The position numbers were made by a program, and so were the translations under genes. A stretch of 10,396 nucleotides of DNA from Planctomycetaceae bacterium (GTDB lineage Bacteria; Planctomycetota; Planctomycetia; Pirellulales; Thermoguttaceae). The stretch is taken from assembly GCA_031283825.1 (NCBI GenBank), contig JAITAZ010000312.1:1-10396 (forward strand). Reading direction: 5' to 3'. A model generated the notes under the pieces. It was given only the letters and a program-made list of their open reading frames with translations, made no database searches and was not told where the DNA came from. Positions within the stretch are counted from its first letter, which is position 1. The number at the start of each line of letters is the position of its first letter. Below are positions 1 through 5,249 of this stretch, in pieces.

Positions 1-430
1 TGACAACGTAACTAATTTTATTCTTGTCGCTGCTTGAAGTTGATAAACCAGCGCTTTTGCATCTTAACACTGAAAGCGTGTATGGCTGAGGATTAGTAGT
101 AGGGGCATTTTTTATTGTACTGTAAAGATCCTGTTCTTCTATAACAGGAAATAACTGTACAACCCACGACATTGCTCCAGGTTCAGGTGTTAATGTGGTA
201 CCGTCCTTTTCTACCGTCCCTCTTAAAAGAGACGGAAAATTAGTTGCGCTTGCCATTGCAACTAATTGGAACGCTATTTGTCTTTGGTTGCTTATGCAAG
301 TAGCTCTTCTTCCTGATTCTCTTGCGGAGTTTATCGCTGGCAAGAGTAACCCTGCTAACATCCCGATAATCGAAATGACCACGAGCAGTTCAATCAACGT
401 GAAACCTAAGTTAACTTGAAATTTTTTCAT
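1..430 (-). CDS. DUF1559-type pseudopilin (3' end cut by window edge)
   Basis: This is the N-terminal 143 residues of a prepilin-like protein that continues beyond the left edge. I read it by reverse-complementing from the ATG at 430. A short basic leader (MKKFQVNLG) precedes [14 protein letters not shown], so prepilin peptidase would cut after G9 and leave the conserved Glu at mature position 5 (E14). The hydrophobic helix runs to [18 protein letters not shown]. This LLPA.N.ARE..RR..C.N pattern, a later [19 protein letters not shown] segment and LRCKSAG (the usual CPS-like cysteine site) match planctomycete DUF1559 proteins. These are thought to be exported, pseudopilin-like surface or secretion proteins, but their function is not established. 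An AGGAG ribosome binding site lies about 8 nt upstream of the start. Family assignment is strong; the specific role is unknown. Confidence 0.9.
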   Translation of the reverse strand, partial: MKKFQVNLGFTLIELLVVISIIGMLAGLLLPAINSARESGRRATCISNQRQIAFQLVAMASATNFPSLLRGTVEKDGTTLTPEPGAMSWVVQLFPVIEEQDLYSTIKNAPTTNPQPYTLSVLRCKSAGLSTSSSDKNKISYVV

Positions 431-522
431 TTTAAACTCTCCTGTAAATTTAAGGGGTTTAATATTTGCCGTTGCGATTCGCTACACTGCGTTCTCTTAA
501 TCAACGACTTTAAAGTGTAATT

Positions 523-543
523 GAAGGTTAACCGTTAACCTTC
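523..543. repeat. Perfect 21-bp palindrome, possible operator
   Basis: The half-site GAAGGTTAAC is followed by one C and then its exact reverse complement GTTAACCTTC. With a one-base centre it is a poor RNA hairpin but a good two-fold symmetric protein-binding site. It lies about 95 bp upstream of the DUF1559 start codon, where its promoter would be expected. The regulatory role is inferred from position and symmetry only. Confidence 0.45.
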
Positions 544-700
544 CTGATTCATGTTTGTTGTCGTCTTTCTGCTATTTAAATTGATACTAGCTTATCGACG
601 ACCTTAACAAACCAACATGAGACATTTGCAATTCAATTATCCTCTTGTCTCACGCGAGCAACCATTTTACTTGCAACAAAAAAAAACTCCAGTAGAAAAT

Positions 701-727
701 CTAAAAAAAATTAAAAATTTTTTTTAG
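701..727. repeat. AT-only inverted repeat
   Basis: CTAAAAAAAAT (701-711) is mirrored by ATTTTTTTTAG (717-727) around a 5-nt loop. It could form a cruciform or mark a recombination-prone spot at the left border of the repeat cluster. There is no GC stem, so it is not a normal intrinsic terminator. Confidence 0.5.
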
Positions 728-749
728 AGTAAAATAAAACTGAAAAAAT

Positions 750-829
750 AATATTACGCACTCACTACCCCCAGACTCAGGTAGGCGACCACCGACCTGA
801 TCGGGGGTAACACGTAACATGAGTCAATA
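750..829. repeat. A repeat, copy 1 (complete palindromic form)
   Basis: The left arm (750-790), read on the minus strand, gives GGTCGCCTACCTGAGTCTGG followed by GGGTAGTGAGTGCGTAATATT. The right arm (791-829) gives the forward equivalent, CCTGATCGGGGGTAACACG then TAACATGAGTCAATAA. The two arms are therefore inverted copies of the same roughly 40-bp sequence. The right arm recurs at 5161-5214 and 9624-9670, and in inverted orientation at 1004-1046. No open frame is associated with it. It resembles a small palindromic non-autonomous element or REP-like sequence. Confidence 0.75.
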
Positions 830-917
830 ATCCCAGATTTTAGTTAGTGTGTCCCCATCGTCCCCAATGTCCCCTTTGTCCCCATCGTCCCCCCAAAAAA
901 ATAATATGGGTTTTAAA
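830..917 (+). repeat. B repeat, copy 1 (five GTCCCCNNN units)
   Basis: The conserved lead-in ATCCCAGATTTTAGTTAGTG is followed by five 9-bp units with third triplets ATC, AAT, TTT, ATC and CCA, then AAAAAATAATATGG and a T/A-rich tail. The same lead-in and tail bracket the units at 3415-3493 and 8480-8583. A conserved TTT-type third unit in the long copies shows that the unit order is inherited rather than freshly amplified. Confidence 0.8.
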
Positions 918-1003
918 AAGCCAAAGATAATTTTTTGGGGGGACATTGGGGACAAAGGGGACGATGGGGACATTGGGGACGCACTTGTTTGAAATCAGTG
1001 ATT
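918..1003 (-). repeat. B repeat, copy 2, inverted against copy 1
   Basis: Read on the minus strand it has five GTCCCCNNN units (AAT, ATC, TTT, AAT, CCA) and a lead-in TAATCACTGATTTC close to that of copy 1. It faces copy 1 tail to tail. Together they form an inverted repeat with arms of about 54 bp (847-900 against 931-984) separated by about 30 bp. A transcript across it would fold into a very long hairpin. Confidence 0.8.
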
Positions 1004-1046
1004 AATGACTCAAGAGGACTTGTTGCCCCAGATCAGATAGGCAACC
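1004..1046 (-). repeat. A repeat, copy 2 (inverted half)
   Basis: On the minus strand this reads GGTTGCCTATCTGATCTGGG followed by GCAACAAGTCCTCTTGAGTCAT, a clear variant of the A right arm. It mirrors the A arm at 791-829, so the palindrome around the B pair extends outwards into both A elements. Confidence 0.75.
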
Positions 1047-1125
1047 GTAAGTTTGCGACCTTTTCAATTCAAAAAAAATATACTTTATTCTTCTGTCCAT
1101 TTTTTTTCAGTCCGCTGCTTCTGTC

Positions 1126-1153
1126 TTGTTTTAGACAATGTTCTTGTTATACT
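1126..1153 (+). promoter_or_regulatory. Candidate promoter of the BatD-like gene
   Basis: TTGTTT (1126-1131) is followed after 16 bp by TATACT (1148-1153). A TG at 1145-1146 makes an extended -10 (TGTTATACT). It lies about 50 bp upstream of the start codon and beyond the repeat cluster. A second -10-like TATAAT at 1174-1179 has no -35 partner. The call is by sequence likeness only. Confidence 0.35.
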
Positions 1154-1204
1154 TTTTAGCTTGTTTAACCTCTTATAATCCCATTATTTTTTCGAGGAAA
1201 ATTT

Positions 1205-3295
1205 ATGAAAACGTTTATTTTAAATTTACAATTATTGTTTAATAATTTTTTTATAGTTAGAGCAATTTTCTTTCTGATTATTTTACAGATTTTTAATTGC
1301 TCATTGTCGGCTGAATTATCGACTTCAATTGCAATCGACCGATCCGTTATTTACAAAGGAGAACGAATTACTTACAAAATCACAATCGCTGATTCCAAAC
1401 CAATCGATAGTTCAATCTCCCCAGATTTAAGCGGATTCAACGATTTCGACGTCCGCGTGTTTCCCAAGCAAGTCTTGAATAACTCCGGTTCGTCTTTGCG
1501 GGTTGTTATTAACGGTCAAGTCATTCGAGACGAATCCTCTACACAATCCAAAACAGTCTTTAATTACGAATTGACGCCAAAAAAGTCTGGTAAATTGATA
1601 ATTCCTCCGCCGATTATTTTGTCGGGCAGTCAAAAACTTACGCCGACTTCCGTTTTAGTTGCCGACAAATCCGACGTCGGCGGCGCTGACGGCTCTTTTA
1701 CAATTACGGTCAAATCTCCAGAAGATCAGAGTGTCGTTAAGATGCGAATAGAAACAGATCGAAATCGGATTTATCCGTTTCAGTCTTTCATTGTTACTCT
1801 TGTTGTTCAGGTGAAATCGTTGCCTCCGACGATTTTGCAACCTGACGCAAGTCCGCTCTCGATACTTCGCGATCCGCCGAATCTCACGATTAACTGGGCA
1901 GACGATAGTTCATTACCAAAAGGACTTCGACCCGTAACGCCGTTAAACGAATGGTTGAACTCTATACTCACGCCGCGTTCTCAACGAGGTTTTGCAATAA
2001 ACGAATACGCAACACGAAACATGGATTTCAGCGACGACTTTTTCAACAACGGAACGCCAATAGGAGGTTTCGGAAGCATTATGAACGAAATGATGAAAGG
2101 TCGTGTTTTACATTTCGCTCCAACGCCGAAAAAAATTGTCGTACAAGACGCCGCCGGCACGGATGTAACTTATTGGGAGTATCGTTTCAGCCGCAAGTTT
2201 ACGGCAGACGAAATCGGAGATTATAAATTCGACGCAATTATCAAAGGCAGTTTTGTAGTCGAAAATAAAAACAGTCGAGACGGCGCAAGTTTACAACGAG
2301 TTTATGCAGTTGCACCGGAAACAACTGTAAAAGTAGTTGACATTCCGCTTGCCGGCAGACCGTCGAGTTATATCGGCGCTTTCGGAAAATTCGACTTAAA
2401 AACAGACATTCAACCGCGAAAAGCAAAACGCGGAGAACCAATGACGCTGACTTTTAAATTAGTCGGCGAAGGTTCGACAGGCAACGTAAAACCGCCGGAC
2501 TTGATCGCGATTCAGGAAGTTACGTCAAATTTCAAAGTGCATTCGCCGACAGAAGAGGGAGACAATAATTCGTGTACGTTTACTTATCCGATTCGAGCAA
2601 CGCAATCAGGACAGATTATTTTTCCGTCGATTCCGATTACTTATTTTGACGTTCAAAACGATAAATTTGTAACCTTGCAAAGCGAGCCGATTAACTTAGA
2701 AATTGCAGATTCGGAACAGATCAATGGCGGTTTTACTTTTGGCGGCAACAATTCGGCGATTGGAAATTTCGAGCGTTCTGAGCGAGGCTTGCTTGCGAAC
2801 ATGGCGGATCGTTCTGATATTGTCAATCAATCTGTAGATTATCTTCGATGGGCGGCGTTGCTTGGCGGACTTGTGGTTGCCTATGTAGTTATTGGGATAA
2901 TTTTATTTCTTTGGAGACGTCTTGAATCAGACCCGCAAAAACGAAGACAATCTGGCGCAATTAGTAAAGCAAGAGTCAGATTGAATCGTGTTAAGCAAAA
3001 TCTAAAGAGCAACAATTCGTCTGACATGGTAATACAGTATGGAGACGAATTACAAAATTTATTATTCGGATACATCGCCGATTTGAGTTGTGCGTCGGAG
3101 AATGGAATGACAACAAAAGACGCTTGCAAAAAATACCTAGAAATAGGCGGAGAAAAAGAATTATCAGACATCTTAAATAAAGTCCTAGAAACTCTAGACG
3201 GCACAAAATACGGCGGATTAGACCTAAAATCACTAGACGACATCGTAATTTCTATTGAAAAAATCCTAGCTCGACCAATTAACGTGAAAAAATAA
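1205..3295 (+). CDS. batD: BatD-like protein (oxygen-tolerance family)
   Basis: This 696-residue protein fits the BatD (Bacteroides aerotolerance) family. An N-terminal signal segment (about residues 17-36, ending SLSA) leads into a long, beta-rich extracytoplasmic part with Ig-like segments typical of the family: YKGERITYKITI near the start, YELTPKKSGKLIIPPP around 120-135 and RATQSGQIIFPSIPITYF around 465-485. One transmembrane helix (about 548-572) is followed by RR-rich residues and a cytoplasmic tail of about 120 residues. GAGGA sits 6 nt before the ATG, which supports this start. In other bacteria BatD acts with the VWA proteins BatA/BatB and a MoxR ATPase in envelope or oxidative-stress tolerance. 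None of these is adjacent, so the gene is an orphan here unless partners lie elsewhere. The biochemical function of BatD is unsettled. A 9-bp tandem repeat begins directly after the stop. Confidence 0.85.
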   Translation: MKTFILNLQLLFNNFFIVRAIFFLIILQIFNCSLSAELSTSIAIDRSVIYKGERITYKITIADSKPIDSSISPDLSGFNDFDVRVFPKQVLNNSGSSLRVVINGQVIRDESSTQSKTVFNYELTPKKSGKLIIPPPIILSGSQKLTPTSVLVADKSDVGGADGSFTITVKSPEDQSVVKMRIETDRNRIYPFQSFIVTLVVQVKSLPPTILQPDASPLSILRDPPNLTINWADDSSLPKGLRPVTPLNEWLNSILTPRSQRGFAINEYATRNMDFSDDFFNNGTPIGGFGSIMNEMMKGRVLHFAPTPKKIVVQDAAGTDVTYWEYRFSRKFTADEIGDYKFDAIIKGSFVVENKNSRDGASLQRVYAVAPETTVKVVDIPLAGRPSSYIGAFGKFDLKTDIQPRKAKRGEPMTLTFKLVGEGSTGNVKPPDLIAIQEVTSNFKVHSPTEEGDNNSCTFTYPIRATQSGQIIFPSIPITYFDVQNDKFVTLQSEPINLEIADSEQINGGFTFGGNNSAIGNFERSERGLLANMADRSDIVNQSVDYLRWAALLGGLVVAYVVIGIILFLWRRLESDPQKRRQSGAISKARVRLNRVKQNLKSNNSSDMVIQYGDELQNLLFGYIADLSCASENGMTTKDACKKYLEIGGEKELSDILNKVLETLDGTKYGGLDLKSLDDIVISIEKILARPINVKK

Positions 3296-3350
3296 GTTGT
3301 AGTTGTAGTAGTTGTAATAGTTGTAGTAGTTGTAGTAGTAGTTGTAGTAG
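3296..3350 (+). repeat. (TTGTAGTAG)n 9-bp tandem array
   Basis: The array starts right after the batD stop codon. Units are TTGTAG, TTGTAGTAG, TTGTAATAG, TTGTAGTAG, TTGTAGTAGTAG and TTGTAGTAG, so the period is 9 bp with 3-bp length changes typical of slippage. A related TTGTATTAG array precedes the B repeats at 8402-8583. On the minus strand it produces a poly-threonine reading frame, which is an artefact. Confidence 0.85.
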
Positions 3351-3414
3351 AGAGAAAGCTGGAGATTTTTGTTTTTAGAAAATGGTAATATCTCAGCAGA
3401 ATATTTGTTTTATC

Positions 3415-3493
3415 TCTTGAGTTTCTAATCCCAGATTTCAAGCTAGTTTGTCCCCAGTGTCCCCTCAAAAAATAATATGGTTTTTAAAAATAC
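3415..3493 (+). repeat. B repeat, copy 3 (two-unit form)
   Basis: The conserved lead-in TAATCCCAGATTTCAAGC precedes only two units (GTCCCCAGT, GTCCCCTCA), followed by the usual AAAAATAATATGG and TTTTTAAAAATACC tail. Compared with the five-unit copies it shows that unit number varies while the flanks stay fixed. Confidence 0.8.
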
Positions 3494-3514
3494 CTTAACT
3501 GTTTACGATTTTTT

Positions 3515-3546
3515 AATTCCGAATTTACAAACTCGTGAACGGTTAC
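3515..3546 (+). repeat. C repeat, right-end fragment
   Basis: AATTCCGAATTTACAAACTC then GTGAACGGTTAC matches the right end of the complete C repeat at 4321-4401 with only a few changes. The left end is missing. It follows the B tail after about 20 bp, so B and C occur joined here as at 8480-8596. Confidence 0.75.
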
Positions 3547-3570
3547 AAGGTCGGATTGTCTCTCTAATCT

Positions 3571-3579
3571 TGCTATGAT
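3571..3579 (+). promoter_or_regulatory. Candidate extended -10 promoter for terD
   Basis: TGCTATGAT matches an extended -10 (TG-N-TATNAT). No good -35 hexamer is present at 17 bp. If used, the terD transcript would begin near 3586 and carry an untranslated leader of roughly 150 nt that includes two inverted repeats. Sequence likeness only. Confidence 0.35.
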
Positions 3580-3602
3580 GATAAAATGCTCTACAATGTT
3601 AA

Positions 3603-3620
3603 GCGAGTTTTTAAACTCGC
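3603..3620 (+). repeat. Perfect 8-bp inverted repeat in terD leader
   Basis: GCGAGTTT and AAACTCGC flank a TT centre. As DNA it is a symmetric site; as RNA it would form only a tight-looped hairpin. It has no T-tract, so it is not an intrinsic terminator. Confidence 0.4.
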
Positions 3621-3663
3621 GGGCAGTTTAGAATCTGTTGCATTGGCAGACGGGAATTTAACG

Positions 3664-3685
3664 TAAAGGTGAAATTTCACCTTTA
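3664..3685. promoter_or_regulatory. Perfect 22-bp palindrome upstream of terD, possible operator
   Basis: The half-site TAAAGGTGAAA is followed without a gap by its exact reverse complement. It lies about 50 bp upstream of the terD ATG. A gapless palindrome cannot form a good RNA hairpin, so a dimeric DNA-binding regulator is the simplest reading. It is not part of the A, B or C repeats. Function is inferred. Confidence 0.45.
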
Positions 3686-3733
3686 AACAAGTAAAATTAA
3701 AATAATCACAAACAACAAACAACAATTAAAAAA

Positions 3734-4312
3734 ATGGGCGTAACTTTAGTCAAAGGCGCAAATATTTCATTATCAGATCAAGCGCCGGATCTGAAAACGG
3801 TACGAGTTGGACTCGGTTGGAACGCAAGACAAACCGCAGGAGAAGATTTCGATCTCGACGCTTGCTGTTTCATGTTGACTGAAAACGGTAAAGTTCGTAA
3901 CGATGCCGATTTCATTTTCTATCATCAGTTGAAATCAACTTGCGGAAGCGTCGAACATACAGGAGATAACCTGACCGGAGATGGCGAAGGAGACGACGAA
4001 GTTCTAATCGTAAAATTAGATAAAACGCCTGCCGAAATCACAAAACTTGTCTTCTCCGTTACAATTTACGAATACGAAAAACGTAAACAAAATTTCGGAA
4101 TGGTAAACGACGCATACATTCGAATAGTCAACAACGATAACAACGAAGAAATTGCACGGTTCGACCTGTCAGAAGACGCCAGCACAAATACAGCAATGAT
4201 ATTCGGCGAAATTTATCGTCATAACAACAAGTGGAAATTCCGCGCCGTAGGTCAAGGTTTCAATCACGGACTAGATAAAGTTGCAACATTATACGGCGTA
4301 AAAATAGGATAA
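3734..4312 (+). CDS. terD: TerD-family calcium-binding stress protein
   Basis: The 192-residue product is close in length and pattern to TerD, a cytoplasmic calcium-binding protein of tellurite, chemical-stress and phage-resistance loci. The N-terminus MGVTLVKGANISLS corresponds to the classical MxVSLxKGxNxSLS opening and fixes the start. Further family marks are GLGWN (26-30), the acidic DFDLDA (38-43), HTGDNLTGDGEGDDE (75-89), whose acidic residues bind calcium in characterised members, and NDAYIRIVN (125-133). The ATG has no Shine-Dalgarno sequence; it follows an AAC/AAAA-rich leader. The next gene encodes a TerY-like VWA protein, a recurrent partner of TerD. No TerB, TerC or TerZ gene is in the window. 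It is followed after 8 bp by a C repeat. The exact paralogue (TerD, TerE, TerX) cannot be decided. Confidence 0.93.
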   Translation: MGVTLVKGANISLSDQAPDLKTVRVGLGWNARQTAGEDFDLDACCFMLTENGKVRNDADFIFYHQLKSTCGSVEHTGDNLTGDGEGDDEVLIVKLDKTPAEITKLVFSVTIYEYEKRKQNFGMVNDAYIRIVNNDNNEEIARFDLSEDASTNTAMIFGEIYRHNNKWKFRAVGQGFNHGLDKVATLYGVKIG

Positions 4313-4320
4313 AACTTTTA

Positions 4321-4401
4321 GTAACCGTTCACAAAGCATCATTTGTCTATCCGTGAAAATCCGTGTTTAAAATTCCGAATTTAAAAACTGTGAACGGTTA
4401 C
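4321..4401 (+). repeat. C repeat, complete copy with 13-bp terminal inverted repeats
   Basis: The ends are GTAACCGTTCACA (4321-4333) and the exact reverse complement TGTGAACGGTTAC (4389-4401). The interior contains CATCATTTGTCTATCCGTG, then AAAATCCGTGTTTAAAATTCC. There is no open frame. Size and terminal repeats suit a MITE-like non-autonomous element, though I see no clear target-site duplication. Copies or fragments occur at 3515-3546, 8586-8596 and 9671-9753, with a degenerate inverted relative at 10165-10306. Confidence 0.8.
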
Positions 4402-4414
4402 GGAAATTTCACGC

Positions 4415-4423
4415 TGATATAAT
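4415..4423 (+). promoter_or_regulatory. Candidate extended -10 promoter for the VWA gene
   Basis: TGATATAAT is a perfect extended -10 about 47 bp before the start codon. The -35 position (4395-4400) falls in the last bases of the C repeat and reads CGGTTA, a poor match. If real, the C repeat contributes the upstream part of this promoter and the VWA gene can be transcribed independently of terD. Confidence 0.45.
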
Positions 4424-4469
4424 CTCGTATTACGAAATATCTTTTTTAATTATTTTATAAAATTAAATT

Positions 4470-5102
4470 ATGCGACGTTTACCGATTTACATTCTTTTGG
4501 ACACGTCTGGTTCAATGCGTGGTGAACCGATTGAGGCGGTGAAAACTGGGTTACAAGCTTTGTTATCGAGTTTATGCCGAGACCCGTATGCGTTGGAGAC
4601 GGTTTATTTGAGTATTATTACGTTTGATCGCGAGGCAAAGGTTTTGGTTCCGCTGACGGAACTTGACGGTTTTATGTTGCCGAATATTGAAACGCCGGAA
4701 ACGTCGCCTACTAATCTTGGCGAAGCGTTGAGGTTGCTTATTTCGCAGTATGACAAAGAAGTTATTAAAACAACGTCCGATCAAAAAGGCGATTGGCTTC
4801 CGCTAACAGTTATAATGACTGACGGTTCGCCATCGGACACAAAATTGTTTAACGACATGACGGAAGAACTCAAAAAATATCATTTCGCGCGAATAGTTGC
4901 TTGCGCCGCAGGACCGAAGGCGAAAATTGAACCGTTGAAAAAAATCACGTCAGACGTTGTTTCGCTTGACACGATGGACAGTAATTCTTTCGCTAAATTT
5001 TGGCAATGGGTATCGACGGCAGTTAGTCATCAAAGTCAAACCGCCGACGCAACCCGCGAAGAATTACCGCCGCCGCCAGAAGAAATAAATTTGGTTCTGT
5101 AG
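4470..5102 (+). CDS. TerY-like von Willebrand factor A domain protein
   Basis: This 210-residue single-domain cytoplasmic protein has no signal peptide or membrane helix. The full metal-ion-dependent adhesion site is visible: DTSGS (11-15), Thr81 within SPTNLGEAL, and Asp118 in MTDGSPSD. The opening RRLPIYILLDTSGSMRGEPI and the tail PPPPEEINLVL are characteristic of TerY-type proteins from ter stress loci. Such proteins are often encoded with a PP2C phosphatase and a protein kinase (the TerY-P triad) and are thought to assemble metal-dependent complexes with TerD proteins. Neither phosphatase nor kinase follows; the next gene is dprA. It lies 157 bp after terD on the same strand, with its own promoter candidate. 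No Shine-Dalgarno sequence is seen; MRRLPIYIL is the usual family start. Confidence 0.88.
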   Translation: MRRLPIYILLDTSGSMRGEPIEAVKTGLQALLSSLCRDPYALETVYLSIITFDREAKVLVPLTELDGFMLPNIETPETSPTNLGEALRLLISQYDKEVIKTTSDQKGDWLPLTVIMTDGSPSDTKLFNDMTEELKKYHFARIVACAAGPKAKIEPLKKITSDVVSLDTMDSNSFAKFWQWVSTAVSHQSQTADATREELPPPPEEINLVL

Positions 5103-5112
5103 AAAAATGATT

Positions 5113-5214
5113 TTATTCAGTCATGTTCCGCACAGTAGTTGTCTGTCAGTAGGCGATAATTGATCAGGTCGCCTACCTGATCTGGGGCGACAAGTGTGTA
5201 ACATGAGTAAATAA
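5113..5214. repeat. A repeat, copy 3 (complete palindromic form)
   Basis: The right arm (5161-5214) carries the core GTCGCCTACCTGATCTGGGG, then CGACAAGTGTGTAACATGAG and TAAATAA. The left arm (5113-5160) read on the minus strand gives a diverged copy ending in GGAACATGACTGAATAA. Inside, GATCAGGT (5162-5169) and ACCTGATC (5175-5182) form a perfect 8-bp stem with a 5-nt loop. It begins 10 bp after the VWA gene stop and could act as an mRNA 3' hairpin, but no T-tract follows. Confidence 0.75.
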
Positions 5215-5249
5215 TTACAAAAAAATCTATTTCATTAAAATTTTGAACT

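Larger units (their letters stand above)
431..1204. other. Gene-free repeat-rich region between divergent genes
   Basis: About 770 bp separates the divergent DUF1559 and BatD-like genes. It holds a 21-bp palindrome (523-543), an AT-only hairpin (701-727), a full A repeat (750-829), two B repeats face to face (830-1003), an inverted half A repeat (1004-1046) and a candidate promoter for the BatD-like gene. An open frame at 935-1159 reads through the repeats and is not considered a gene. I see nothing conserved in 545-700. Confidence 0.75.
3296..3733. other. Gene-free region between batD-like gene and terD
   Basis: These 438 bp hold the 9-bp array, a short B repeat, the right end of a C repeat, an extended -10 promoter candidate, a perfect 8-bp hairpin (3603-3620), a 22-bp palindrome (3664-3685) and an A/C-rich leader directly before terD. 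A minus-strand open frame of 195 codons crosses it but is built from the repeats and the antisense of batD. Confidence 0.7.

Noticed and set aside
851..980. CRISPR array or ordinary minisatellite
   Set aside because: Units are contiguous 9-mers without spacers, and the two halves are inverted. The conserved unit order and flanks argue against simple local slippage.
935..1159. 74-codon plus-strand open frame starting MGGHWGQRGRWGHWG
   Set aside because: It is the antisense of the GTCCCC units of B copy 2 followed by the A half repeat and AT-rich DNA. The same peptide pattern recurs wherever the repeat occurs, with no conserved continuation.
2881..3468. 195-codon minus-strand open frame with a poly-threonine run
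   Set aside because: It is made of B copy 3, the TTGTAGTAG array and the antisense of batD. The threonine run is a by-product of the 9-bp repeat, and the overlapping plus-strand gene is well supported.
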